Below, piece by piece: positions 12,745 to 24,086 of a stretch of 64,000 nucleotides of DNA. A model generated the notes under the pieces. It saw only the letters and a list, made by a program, of their open reading frames with translations. It ran no database searches and was not told where the DNA came from. The DNA lies in the NCBI GenBank assembly GCA_003427395.1, contig BFEA01000126.1, positions 1,499,309 to 1,563,308 of the forward strand. Reading direction: 5' to 3'. A program made the translations under genes and the position numbers. Source of the DNA: Chara braunii. Lineage: Eukaryota; Streptophyta; Charophyceae; Charales; Characeae. Position 1 is the first letter of the stretch, and every line of letters starts with the position of its first letter.

Positions 12745-12931
12745 TGGTACGACAATGTGGATGAGTGAGATTACTACTTGGTCCGGGTTTCAGGTTGGCA
12801 GGTAGTTGCTTTAGAGGCTTGCCACGTGCTGGAACGATAGGACTTAGGTCAATTCCTGCATTTCCTGAGCTGACTTTATTTTACTTAGATCGATTCTTGC
12901 ACTTTCTGAGATTCGCTGTTATACTTGGACT

Positions 12932-13480
12932 TGTATAAATTTTGGTAAGGTACTTTCTCTACGGGAAGCGCCGCCGAAATTTTTACAGGTTCAAAGAGTT
13001 AGACAAATTTTAACTTGTCAAAGTTCAACTTGCCTTTTCTGTATAACTGACTTAGTAAAAATTTGGAAAGTCTCCTTTTCTAAAGGGAGTGCTGCCCAAT
13101 TTTTTGTTAATTTAGGGAGTTAGACAAAATTGGACTTTGAAAAGTCAAAGTTAGTCTTAAGCTTTAAAATTAGCTTTGTATAAATTTTGGGAAAGCACTT
13201 TTCTAGGGGGAGTGCTGCCGAAATTTCTACAAAACTAAGGAGTTAGTCAAATTTTGTCTAAGTTGAACTCAAGGTTGGGGGCCGAGTTCAAATTTGACTT
13301 GGTATAAATCTGGGAAATCCCCAATTCCAAAAGAGGGTGTTGCCCAAATTTCTACTAATTCAGGGAGTTAGACAAAACTTGACTTTCAAGAGTTATAGAT
13401 TACTCCAGCTTTTGACATTTGAGCTTGTATAAATTCTGAAAAGGCACTGTTCCTACGGGAAGCGCTGCCGAAATTTTCTT
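12932..13480 (+). repeat. Array of five about 120-bp stem-loop units, copy R
   Basis: Units begin at about 12932, 13054, 13176, 13302 and 13426. Each has a TATAAATTT-GG arm, a short loop with CTA..GGG, and a returning CC-AAATTT arm. The third unit has an inner perfect AGCAC/GTGCT stem (about 13195-13215). Between units lies a variable stretch with motifs such as GGAGTTAGACAAA. The same five-unit organisation appears at 7670-8250 (inverted) and 57969-58530. Confidence 0.75.
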
Positions 13481-13763
13481 GAATTAGAGGAGTTATATTA
13501 TATTTTGACAGGTGACGATTCTGGCAATCCACCCTGAATAGGGGAGACTCTGTCATTAGCCTACCTTTGCTTTAGGCACTGGCTTAGAGGCAGGCTTGAA
13601 CTTAGTTGGCAGGTAGCCTTGAGTGAAAATGTGCTATGGAGGTTTATCCCCCATATGCTGATTGTTTAGCTTGGGCATTTGACCTACCTTGTGTTACAGG
13701 TCCTTTGGGGTGTCTGATCCAAGATCAGGACTAGATTCAGCTTGATCACTTGAGGATCATCTT

Positions 13764-13782
13764 CTGTTATCACTGATAACAG
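13764..13782. repeat. Perfect 19-bp palindrome, family E copy R
   Basis: CTGTTATCACTGATAACAG, identical in copies A and B. The conserved segment continues into GTCGGTTGC on the plus strand. Confidence 0.8.
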
Positions 13783-15945
13783 GTCGGTTGCCGATTCGTC
13801 GGTCTTCGACTCAATTCCAACTCACTCTCCATACTCAGCCTAAAAGGCTTTAGCCCTGGTGGTTTTACTGTCTGTTAAGGGTTTCACCCGGACTTTTATT
13901 GAATGGTCATTTAACAAAGGTACTGAGTATTTAATTGAGGTTGGTTGGATCGGCGATTGGGGCTTGCATGGCTAAAGCGAAGGGGTATGAGCATAGAGAA
14001 TGGTTGGGGTTGACTCCGTGTAGCGCGTGTTCGTCGTTCGATTCTTGGTGTGATTGCAGGTATGCCCTGTGGCTCGGATTTCTGGATTTGGATTGCCTGC
14101 GATCCCATATACATATACATGGTTGTGGGGAGTCCCACTGTGCCTGTGAGAAGTGACCGTCGCATTTCTATTTCCCTTATGCATGTATGGGTGGGTATAC
14201 TCATAATGAGTGCTCGAGAGGCCTAAGAGGCCCATGTTAGAAACCCGTTTAAAGGTTGAGGTTGAGGGACGGGGAAGGCCCTCCCTCCTGCCTATTTGCG
14301 TGTTGGAGCTTTCTTAGTCGGACATTGGTCCTGGGCCGGGATTCAAGGTCCTTGTCCAGGACATCCCAAGCCCTAGGCTCTGCAGCGGAGGAGCCTCCCC
14401 TCGCACAGAGTCTGATTACTTCGGTCGGCGAGACACCCCACCTTGAAGGCGAAAATGTCGCGAGGGCCGAACGACGCGTCCTTCAGCCGTTCAATATCGC
14501 GAGGGGTGACCCCTCGCGATGTGTTCCTTCAGCCATTCAATACCGCGAGGCCGGAGCCGTGATTACCACGTACGATTGGCATTGGTGGTTAGCATAGAAT
14601 TGGTCTGCGGCCGCGCAGCTTTATGTTAGAATCCTGTGCACGACGTTTCGCCGCCCCGGCGTCTAAAAGTTACGGGATCGCCGGGCTCGCACGTAAGCGC
14701 AACGCTTGGGATCATTGTAGGTCGCCGGCACCACCCGTGGAGGGAAAGGGTACCCCAAGGCCACGAGTCCTTTTAAGCAAGGGAACCCTTGCCCCACTCC
14801 CTCTTCTTGACTTCGTGCGTGTTTTGTTTGCTTTTTAGAGATTTTTATGGTTGGACGTTGTAGTCTGTGGCAGCCGTCAAAGTCAAACCCCTTGACTTTC
14901 GCCCAGGCCCGGGAGGGACTTAACCCCAGGGCCGCGAGAGACGACCACCACCACAGGTTCTGGACCTGTGTACCACCCGCTCTGCACAAGGGTGCAGAAG
15001 AGGGTGTGTGGTCTTCAACCGTGCATGGCGGTTGTCGGGCGTCGAGAGATTAACCCTCAAGGCGCGTGTCAGCTGACACTTGAGTGTCGAATACAGCCCT
15101 CGGGATTAACGAGGACCGCGTGAGTATGGGTACTACATAGTACGTCATCACTGCGACTGCTTGCGTACGCTTGCATTACGCGTCAATATGAGATAGCCCT
15201 GCGTCCGCGCGGCTTTATACCGAGTCTCGCGCGCGACGCCCACCTGATTTCCGCAGTGGAGAGTTATGGGACGGCTACCGAGGGGCTAGGAGCGTTGTCG
15301 CGTTGTTTGCGTTGCGGTGTTCGTAAGGGTCGTTACGTGCGTGTGTGTGTGTGTGTGGGTTGTTGTTTTGTGGTTGTTAGAGTGGTGTGCGCGTGGTATG
15401 TGGGATGCGTCCTAGTCGACCGACGTCGAGCCGCGCTTAGGACTTCAGCCCCCCAAGATGTCGGCTTGCGCGTGGGTCCGATAGGCGTATTACCGCGCGT
15501 ACCCCCTACGCTACAGCCAACGAGAAACGCCCTCGGCTGGTCCACCTCTGCGATTGCAATTGATTAGCCTTCGTACTGTGGATTGGTAGCTCGGCGGGCA
15601 TACGCCCACCGAAGGGAGGTGACAGCTCCCGTAAGGTGGAGGTAAGTTGTGCCTCGCGTAGGCCCTATCCTGTCGTAGGGCCTCGCGAGAGGTATGGCTG
15701 GCACACTCGGCCGGAGCGGCCTAAGGAAGCTCCACTTATGTGTTCGTGACGAGGTTGGTCCAACTCCTGCGTGACGCGGCCGAGAGGGTCCCGCGCTGCC
15801 GCGTGCGGTGCCGGACCGATGCGCTCGACAGCGCCGATGTACGCATGCTTAGAGAAGTTTTCGCATGCGGTGCCGGACCGATGCGCGTGCGGTGCCGGAC
15901 CGATGCGCTCGACAGCGCCGATGTACGCATGCTTATAAAAATTAA

Positions 15946-17882
15946 AAATTGAAAATTAAAAACTATTTTTTAACTTTATTAAAGTTTAATTTTTCTTATA
16001 AATATGGTAATAATTTTTTTTTTTTTTTTTTTTTTTTTTTTGAGAAGTTGTCACTTTATATTTCAAATTAAAAGTGATCGAGGCCAGGGACCTCACAATT
16101 CTACCCGGTGTTAACAAGATAACGCCTGCTGGAAACCGGGTCCAGCGTCCCACGACCGCCCAGTCTCAATAGGACAGAACTCCTCAAACTAGCCTTGAAG
16201 CACAGAAAAAGGCGGCTGAACTAATCGATAACAAACCTCTTCAGTCCTTCAGCCTATAGCATGATATCCTTGCAGCGCAGAAGAAGAAGTGCAACGCCGG
16301 CATGTTTCTAACGACGAAACACTATTGGCAAAGAACTACAAGTTATAATCTACAGAATTCAAAAACGCGCAAGGCAATTCACAAGGAATTTGTACAGTTT
16401 TAACCCTAAAATTATTCCGAAAACAAACTAAATAATCCCAAATAGTCCCAAATTTCAACTCAAACTCGTACCAACTTCAAACTAAACGTGGTGATATTGT
16501 CTCCCAAAAAGGGGACAATCATACAGCAGTTAATTGATCACGCCTGCAGGGGTGACCCTGTTACCCTCCCTATTCCACTACCCTGCAAGAAGCCTGATCT
16601 GCCATGACGGGTTTCCCACCACGCACCCTTGGACCTTCGTAGTTTAGCGGACACAATGGGTACAACTCAAGTTTGCTCATCACCGGTTCTCTCGTGCCTC
16701 CAGTAACGTTCCCACCGCCCCTTGTTACACTCTCACTGCTCAAGGTGGCGCCGCTACTAGCAATTCCACGGGTATCCCAGTACTATCACCAGATTATCTT
16801 CATTTCCATTCATAAGCCACCGCACCTCCTTCACACAAAAACTGTTAAACAATTAAGCACCAACCCATCCAAATTCCATGCTAATAAAAACAGCCACAAA
16901 TGAAAAAGCCAAGAAAATTCCCATACTAACCCAAAAAAATTATTCCAGAAACCAACTCGATTAACCCAATTTAACACATACCAACTATTAAGCTAAACGC
17001 AATAATATTGTCTCCAAAAATAAGCGATTGAAGAACGGCCAATCCAGATTCTAACATATTAATCTACGAAGAAGAAGAATTGCAAGACCAAACTATGGCC
17101 GTACACCATTAACCCAACTAATTTCTTAGAATTATCCAGGTACTGCCGTAGGTAGATCGGGCAGAATACTCTGGGAAGGTCACCGACCACAGAAACGGTA
17201 TAAACAACTTTTTAACTCAATAACTAACGTGCTGCCCTGTGACAAAAGTCCATCACCACAGTAGAACTTGCTGCAGCCCTTAGGTAAGCCAGAACGCTGC
17301 CACCGCAGCTGCACGCTCTCCCACTGCGTCCAGTTATGCCGCTCCGCTTTCCATACACAAGGCACACCGGCTGACGTGTCGCAAAATGCAGCGTGCGGCT
17401 TATGGATGATGAAAAGGAGCCCCCCCTATCCAGCAGAAGGCTTGAGGGGAAGGCAACTCCTCCGGTATCAAAGTCTCATAGGGTATGTATGTTTGTGTAA
17501 GGCTCAGTGAAGGAGGAGCTGCCAGGGTGTCGTGGCGTACGAGTGCAGAGGCACTCGATACCCACTCAAGGGCTAGGCTACGCCATGGCACTATCACCAT
17601 AGCCCTCTCACGGCTATGGTGCCCGGCAGGGTAGGTGCCACCTAGGAAGGATAAGCACCCTGAAACTCACCAGCTACACCTACACAGCCGTGACTACCGA
17701 CGACCGGGCGCCGCCACCGCCGCTGACGCCGCTGCGTTAACGCGCACTCTCGCGGCCCCTCTCCCCATGGTAACGAATTTCGATGTGACCCTGAGGCAAA
17801 AGTTGTTGAGTTTATTTTTCTGCATAACATAGTTGGTTTTCGGATTTTTTGGATTTTTTTTTTTTTGAAACAAGTGCGGTAG
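15946..17882. other. Anonymous noncoding stretch
   Basis: It begins AT-rich with a poly-T run at 16014-16040, then continues as ordinary sequence without a supported gene, RNA or repeat array. Short frames here match nothing recognised. Confidence 0.4.
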
Positions 17883-18655
17883 TACCACACTTTCAAACTG
17901 TAAAGGCAAAAAAAACACTAATGGGCAACGAAAAAATGGCCGTAGTTCAAAAAGGCAAAGATAACAGTAATGGGCAGTAACCTCACACCCTGACTTCAAA
18001 AAGTGCGTTGGCGTCACATCCACGGTGGTCCCAGCCCGTGGCCGTGCGGTAAGGAGTTTTTTTTTTTTTTGCCTGTCGGTCGCAGCGCGCCGCGCCATGC
18101 CGCGGCTGGAAAAAAAAAAGAAAAAAAAAAAAGGTGTATCATCCCCATGGTAGGGCCACGACCAAGATGTCTTGGCCACACCCCAGATTGGCCACGGCCG
18201 AAATGTCTCGGCCACACCCCATGGTCAGGCCACGGCCGAGATGTCTCGGCCACACCCCGGATTGGCCANTACCACACTTTCAAACTGTAAAGGCAAAAAA
18301 AACACTAATGGGCAACGAAAAAATGGCCGTAGTTCAAAAAGGCAAAGATAACAGTAATGGGCAGTAACCTCACACCCTGACTTCAAAAAGTGCGTTGGCG
18401 TCACATCCACGGTGGTCCCAGCCCGTGGCCGTGCGGTAAGGAGTTTTTTTTTTTTTTGCCTGTCGGTCGCAGCGCGCCGCGCCATGCCGCGGCTGGAAAA
18501 AAAAAAGAAAAAAAAAAAAGGTGTATCATCCCCATGGTAGGGCCACGACCAAGATGTCTTGGCCACACCCCAGATTGGCCACGGCCGAAATGTCTCGGCC
18601 ACACCCCATGGTCAGGCCACGGCCGAGATGTCTCGGCCACACCCCGGATTGGCCA
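17883..18655. other. Probable 386-bp false duplication around a single N
   Basis: Bases 17883-18268 appear again, apparently without change, at 18270-18655, separated by one N at 18269. The real locus probably contains this block once, continuing at 18656. This doubles the apparent size of the start of the hairpin minisatellite. Confidence 0.85.
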
Positions 18656-18750
18656 CGGCCGAGATGTCTCGGCCACACCCCAGATTGGCCACAGCCGAGA
18701 TGTCTCGGCCACACCCCAGATTGGCCACGGCCAAAATATTTTTCACCGGC
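18154..18750. repeat. 36-bp minisatellite with a palindrome in each unit
   Basis: Units begin at 18154, 18190 and 18228, are copied at 18541, 18577 and 18615, and continue at 18651, 18687 and 18723. The typical core GGCCGAGATGTCTCGGCC is a perfect hairpin followed by ACACCCC. The first unit has CCAAGA/TCTTGG instead of CCGAGA/TCTCGG, a compensated pair change; another unit has an uncompensated mismatch. Allowing for the duplicated contig end, about six real units exist. Confidence 0.8.
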
Positions 18751-19486
18751 CCGGTACTTGGGAACAGACCGGTACCCAGACCGGTACCGTGCCTGCAACA
18801 CAGCCACCCATTTAAAACTGCCACAACCGCTCATATCAGACTTCGGCCTCCACGTTATTGCACTCCCATGTTTCGCTTGCCTTTTCGAAGTCGGGCCCCG
18901 ACGAATATGCCCACAGATGTTTTTTTTGCCCTTTCGAAACTATTTTGTGCCACAAACGCACTTGCCCCTTTTTTTTTTTTTTTTTTTTGCTAGGACCTTC
19001 CCTGGTCCTTGCACGGCCGGGCCGTCTGGGAAAATCGGGTGGCCCGCGTGGCCCCGCTGGTAGCCTAGGTTGTAGGGTTCGAAAAACCCTACAACTCATA
19101 TTTATCTTTTTTGTTTCTTACGTTTTATTTCGCCGGGGAAAAATCCTTAAAAATCGTGGCCGCCGTCCGTGGCCGTGCCCAGAAACTTGGCCACCCGCGG
19201 CCATTGACCCGATACATATAGCCGATCGCTTTGCACCAACTTGTAAGGCCTTTTCAACCCACTTATTCATTCAACAGTCAAGATCATAGTCCAGCCAGCC
19301 CACCCCCTTGATCAAGCTAATTGGCTTACCGTGAGGGTATTGGTGCGCCGCCCTATCATGCGGGCACGGGTGCACAACCCCTAGTTGGTTTGTGGATGTG
19401 GTTGTTGATGTGGTTGGGGAAGGGTCAGGTATCGCTTATGTTGTACTGATGTTTCCTCATGTTTGCTATACACAACTCCAAGAGTG
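18751..19486. other. Anonymous stretch with poly-T
   Basis: It contains repeated ACCGGT-type motifs near 18760-18790 and a T run at about 18969-18988. No gene was recognised. Confidence 0.35.
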
Positions 19487-19537
19487 TGTGTGCGTGCACG
19501 TGTGCATGTGCGTGTGTGTAAGTCACAGTGACTGTGC

Positions 19538-19608
19538 GTGTGTGTGTGTGTAAGTCTGTGTATGTGTGTTTGTGTGTGTATGTGTGTGCATGTGTGTGTA
19601 TGTGTGTG

Positions 19609-19653
<45 letters not shown>
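19538..19653. repeat. TG microsatellite
   Basis: Imperfect, then pure (TG)n. It gives chance Cys/Val or Thr/His repeat frames that are not genes. Confidence 0.95.
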
Positions 19654-19654
<1 letters not shown>

Positions 19655-19965
19655 GTCCTATTCGCTATGCACTCAAAAAAAGCACGACTGTGCCAAACTG
19701 TTTCGTCGGACTTCCACCAACTCATGAGGAGGCTGAACCCCAACAATCTGCCCAGGATGCATTTGACTGATGATGGATAAGGACTCACCACATCGCCCAG
19801 AGTTAGCGATACCCCCCTCAGAGAGAAAAGTGGTCGACTGTACTCACACCAACCCAACAATCCTAGCAGGTCTGAACCTGGTCCAAACCCCTGACTAGAA
19901 TTGCAGTAAGTCTGAGAAACTAGTCTGACACAGCGTGCGTGTGTGACACTGTGTGCGTGTGTGAC

Positions 19966-19970
19966 AATGT

Positions 19971-20029
<59 letters not shown>
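19966..20029. repeat. TG microsatellite
   Basis: A second (TG)n run, directly upstream of family D copy 1. Confidence 0.95.
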
Positions 20030-20031
<2 letters not shown>

Positions 20032-20550
20032 GTGGATGTTCACCACAACATCCCCTGTTCCACCCAGATGAGTAGATCCAAAATCGAAGCAACTTTGCCT
20101 CTATTGTAGAAGATGAAGCATGCTTGAGATGAATCAATCCAGCAAGGAAACAGTGCTGCCTCCATAGTTAGCAACATGAGGCACAATAGAAACGTCGCTT
20201 TTATGCACGCAATGCCTACATGAGTAGATTGAACTTCATAGGAACCTGAACTTTATGCAAGCAATGCAGCATACTTGAGAGGAGGTCACCCTACAATGAG
20301 ACAGTTAGCAATATGATAGACAACAGATCAATTATGTCATTTTCTTGACTATATTCACCATTATTATCATTGGGAGGCCTCCCAGTTTATTTGTTCTTAC
20401 ACACCCCTCTTACTGTGCCTCTCACGTACAAGGCTCGCCACGTTGATGATGGTTAAGCACCAGCTGCCCACATCCTTGTGTGCCATTGCACGTTATGAAA
20501 GGTGGCAGAGTAAAAGGGGTGACTTATATTTTGTCTGTTCTCTTAGTGAC
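20030..20550 (+). repeat. Dispersed repeat family D, copy 1
   Basis: Shares an ordered set of blocks with 32040-32340 and 34065-34450: GAGTAGATCCAAAATCGAAG, then CTGTGCCTCTCACGTACAAGG, a CTGCCCACATCC block and a GGCAGAGTAAA-like block. Copies 1 and 3 are both preceded by a TG microsatellite. Noncoding; type undetermined. Confidence 0.6.
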
Positions 20551-20551
20551 A

Positions 20552-20554
20552 AGT

Positions 20555-20597
<43 letters not shown>
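20552..20597. repeat. Compound (TG)n(GA)n microsatellite at the chromovirus insertion point
   Basis: The left LTR begins directly after this GA run, so the element appears to have inserted into, or next to, a simple repeat. Confidence 0.9.
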
Positions 20598-21329
20598 TGG
20601 CATACTGCGCAGCCACACGGACCTGCAGGGACCGACCAGCGTTCTCAGCCTAAAAGCCTGAAAACAAGGGGCTACAGGCCCTGTGTCGTTTTCAGGCTTT
20701 TTCAGCCTAAAAGCGTGAAAACGAGGGCCTACAGGCCCTGTGTCGTTTTCAGCCTGAAAGCCTGAAAACGAGGGCCTACAGGCCCTATGTCGTTTCAGCC
20801 TAAAACAGGGCCCTCCAGGCCCTGAGTCTTTTCCGCCTGAAACGGAGGGCCATTTTCAGGCCCTCATAAGATCGACCTGCCCTGAAACTTAGGCACCAGA
20901 CCAGGGTTTTAGCACAGGCCATTTTCGGCCTGTTTTCAAGACAACCCTTGTTTGAACTTCAACGCCAGGGTCTGGCACGTTTCGGCATTGGCAAGAGCAG
21001 CCTCCTGACGGGCCAGCACTATATAAGACTGGCCCGCCCTACAGGCTGCAGGCAGTCACGAGGTAGTTCATAGGAACTTCCCAGGCACTTCACGTGCTGG
21101 AGGCAGGAGGCAGTCTTCAGGATTCGGCAGCAACACTCTGGAGGAGCGCTGCAGTAGTAGTAGTAGCGTTAGCAGTAGTCTCAGCGCTGGGCGCTATTAG
21201 GAGCTAGAGTAGCATTGGAGAGAGAGAGATGGTTGGCGGAGGCCAGGGAGACTTACCTGTGGCGTCATAGCTCCAGCGTCCTCTTCGATGTACCTGCAAC
21301 AAGGCGCCACCTTCACAGGTTAGTACCGG

Positions 21330-21376
<47 letters not shown>
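20598..21376 (+). repeat. Left LTR (3' part lost in gap)
   Basis: Closely matches 28340-29056. It contains a tandem block at 20646-20810 with three CAGCCTAAAAGCCTGAAAAC-like units plus a partial one, against two plus a partial in the right LTR. It ends in a GA run that enters the N gap. Confidence 0.9.
21020..21027 (+). promoter_or_regulatory. TATA box of left LTR
   Basis: TATATAAG in a CAGCACTATATAAGACTGGC context, identical in the right LTR at 28707-28714. This is the likely pol II core promoter for the genomic transcript. Confidence 0.65.
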
Positions 21377-21931
21377 NNNNNNNNNNNNNNNNNNNNNNNN
21401 NNNNNNNNNNNNNNNNNNNNNNNNNNNNNNNNNNNNNNNNNNNNNNNNNNNNNNNNNNNNNNNNNNNNNNNNNNNNNNNNNNNNNNNNNNNNNNNNNNNN
21501 NNNNNNNNNNNNNNNNNNNNNNNNNNNNNNNNNNNNNNNNNNNNNNNNNNNNNNNNNNNNNNNNNNNNNNNNNNNNNNNNNNNNNNNNNNNNNNNNNNNN
21601 NNNNNNNNNNNNNNNNNNNNNNNNNNNNNNNNNNNNNNNNNNNNNNNNNNNNNNNNNNNNNNNNNNNNNNNNNNNNNNNNNNNNNNNNNNNNNNNNNNNN
21701 NNNNNNNNNNNNNNNNNNNNNNNNNNNNNNNNNNNNNNNNNNNNNNNNNNNNNNNNNNNNNNNNNNNNNNNNNNNNNNNNNNNNNNNNNNNNNNNNNNNN
21801 NNNNNNNNNNNNNNNNNNNNNNNNNNNNNNNNNNNNNNNNNNNNNNNNNNNNNNNNNNNNNNNNNNNNNNNNNNNNNNNNNNNNNNNNNNNNNNNNNNNN
21901 NNNNNNNNNNNNNNNNNNNNNNNNNNNNNNN
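21377..21931. other. Assembly gap (555 N)
   Basis: The gap follows a GA microsatellite. It hides the end of the left LTR and the primer-binding site. Confidence 1.
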
Positions 21932-22110
21932 AGCATTTCGTTTTATCTGAAAATTTCTGATATTAGCATTTCGTTTTCACGCAACAAATATCTGAAAATT
22001 TCTGATAGTAGCATTTCGTTTCTCTGATATTAGCTTCCGAAAATTTCTGATATTTGCATTTATAGTCGAAAATTTCTGATGTTAGCATCTCGTTTTTCTA
22101 GGCATATTAG
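21932..22110. repeat. Tandem repeat in chromovirus leader
   Basis: Several diverged units built from TAGCATTTCGTTT and CTGAAAATTTCTGATA lie between the gap and gag. Confidence 0.75.
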
Positions 22111-22473
22111 GATAACGACGGAGGTTGTCATATTCTCGGAAACTGAATTTATTCTTTTCTGAAAATCGCATATCTATCCTATTTTTGCACAATTTTTTTT
22201 CCAAATCGCACAAAAAAATTTGAAAGCCGAAATTTTGCGAAGCCTTGCCTAGATCTTACTCTTAGCACTCCTCCATAAATGCCTCACTGATATCAAATCG
22301 ACAGATTTTCAAAAAACAAAAAAAAGGGAGATGACTCAGATGAGTCTCTTCTTTTATTTTATTTATTTATTTTTAGTCTGTTCATTAGGACCGGGAGGAA
22401 GTATAGTCTGGTTGGTTACCTACCTGCGTTTTCCCTCCCACCCAACCCTTTGCCTGCATTCCCGGTTTGGTAG

Positions 22474-22540
22474 AGTGCCACGTCAGCAACAGTGCCACGT
22501 CAGCAACAGTGCCATGTCAGCAATAGTGCCACGTCAGCAG
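22474..22540. repeat. 17-bp tandem repeat just upstream of gag
   Basis: Three copies of AGTGCCACGTCAGCAAC-like sequence plus a partial fourth end about 12 bases before the gag ATG at 22553. Confidence 0.85.
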
Positions 22541-22552
22541 TGCCCCACCACC

Positions 22553-24086
22553 ATGACGGTCTCAGTTCTGGGCATGCCAGGCCAACTGGCCAATGAGTCA
22601 ATTGCCGAGTACCGACAGCGGTTCCAAGCTCAGCTCGCACTGATCAAGGCGGAGGAACAGCATCAGGTGGCAGCCGAGGCTGCCCGCCTACAGGCTGAAG
22701 AGGCGGCAGTAGCTGAAAAGCAGCGACTTCAGGCTGAAGCTGATGCAGATGCCCAGGTCCGCCGCAAGGAGGCCCAGGATCTGCTACAGCGGCATGAAGT
22801 CGCCAGCATCGAAAAGCTCAAGTTCTGGCATTTTGAACCATCCTCGAACCACGAAGACGCGACACCGGAAGAGCAGGACAAGGAGCCAAACTCGTGACCC
22901 GGTTGGTTTACACTTGTAACCACCTGCAGTCCGAGCTGGCGAATCTCTGACGGGCGGTGCGGAACCACAAGGATCTGCACGAGGATGCTACACGGGCACT
23001 TGATTCCCGTGTACAGGACTTGGAGCAAGTTGCACCAGGACCAGATGCTGGCGAGTCCAGCAGTGCACCCTCTACCCACCAATTGAAGGAAAGGTGACCA
23101 CGTAGTCGCAATGCTCAGCGACATCAGCACCTTCACTGCACCAGCCACCATCAGCAAGCAGTTGGACACCTTGAAGACCGAGGTTCAGCAACTGCACCAG
23201 CTGCCCAATAAGGATGGCAACACAAGTGCGCAGCACTACAAGATGCCGACATTCCGCATCGAAAAGTTCGATGATTATACGCATCAAGACCCGGTCCCCT
23301 GGTGGGAGGGCTTTACGACAGAACTTCGGATTCTTTTTATCCCCGAGCACTCGTACGTCGGTACGTTGTTCCTCAACTCAAAGAGCGGATTCCAGATCTG
23401 GCTCAGCCACCTGGCAACCATCCACGGCGTCCAAGTCGCCGATCTACATGAGAAGATCTCTTGGGAAGAGTTGACGAGGCTATGGAAGAAGCGGTTCATC
23501 GTGGACGACGCCCCGACGCTCGCCATCAGCCGCCTCTTCGCCATGACCCAAGGCAACACACCAACGCGCGACTGGCTCACGGAATGGCAAAAGATCGTGG
23601 CAACGCCCGATCTCATTTTCACATCTGCGTCGGGAGTTCTACAACCGATCATGTGCCTCCTTGAGCCTCGCACTTGGTGATCGCGAGCAATACACTACCT
23701 TCGCCGAAATCATCGACAAGGCGAGGGAGATCATCAAGACCAACAGGGCGGTTGCACACAAGAAGTCGGCGTGGCAACCAACCTACGTGGAGAAAGGAAA
23801 ATTTGGTCCGCGTCCGCAGCATGTCGCTACAGTCCAACCGGACAACATTGTGGAAGACCCAGTAGCCACCCAAGCATCACGTGAGGGAGATCAGGTGGCC
23901 GCTGTCGAGCCGCGAAGCAACAACAACTCCCGAGGAAAAGGGAAGGCGAAAACCGCATCGCCGGCCGGAAACGGACAGCCAGCACCATGGGTCAAGTTTC
24001 ACTTGACCGAGGCCGAATACAAGTGGCACAGCCGGTATGACTGTTGCTATTGGTGCAACATCACCAAGCACAAGACCTCCCAATGA
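22553..24086 (+). pseudogene. Chromovirus Gag, frameshifted, last zinc-knuckle Cys lost to a stop
   Basis: Gag would package the element's RNA in cytoplasmic particles. The first frame starts at 22553 (MTVSVLGMPGQLANES) and is rich in Ala, Glu, Gln and Arg, a probable coiled coil, ending at TGA 22895. Coiled-coil-like sequence continues in another frame to about 23095. The capsid-like core is at 23111-23640 (contains WWEGFTTELRILF, WLSHLATIHG). After another frameshift near 23625 the frame continues to 24086. There a knuckle, CYWCNITKHKTSQ, reads C-X2-C-X4-H-X4 and then TGA exactly where the fourth ligand, a Cys, belongs. At least three frame breaks make this nonfunctional. Confidence 0.85.

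Larger units (their letters stand above)
12745..15945 (+). mobile_element. Family E noncoding interspersed element, copy R (partial)
   Basis: Plus-strand relative of copies A (inverted) and B. It starts inside the element: the hairpin array and everything before it are missing. It keeps the five stem-loop units, the 19-bp palindrome and the GC-rich end. The end at 15790-15940 carries a short tandem duplication of a segment containing GTGCCGGACCGATGCGC. It holds about 600 bp (14250-14850) shared with copy B but apparently absent from copy A. No protein resembling a transposon enzyme was found. Confidence 0.6.

Noticed and set aside
18003-19063. Frames of up to 180 codons with repeated HTPDWPRPRCLG-like motif
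   Set aside because: Produced by the 36-bp palindromic minisatellite and the duplicated contig end; the 36-bp period is a multiple of three, which keeps frames open.
19381-20046. 221-codon His/Thr-repeat frame
   Set aside because: Product of TG/CA microsatellites on the minus strand.
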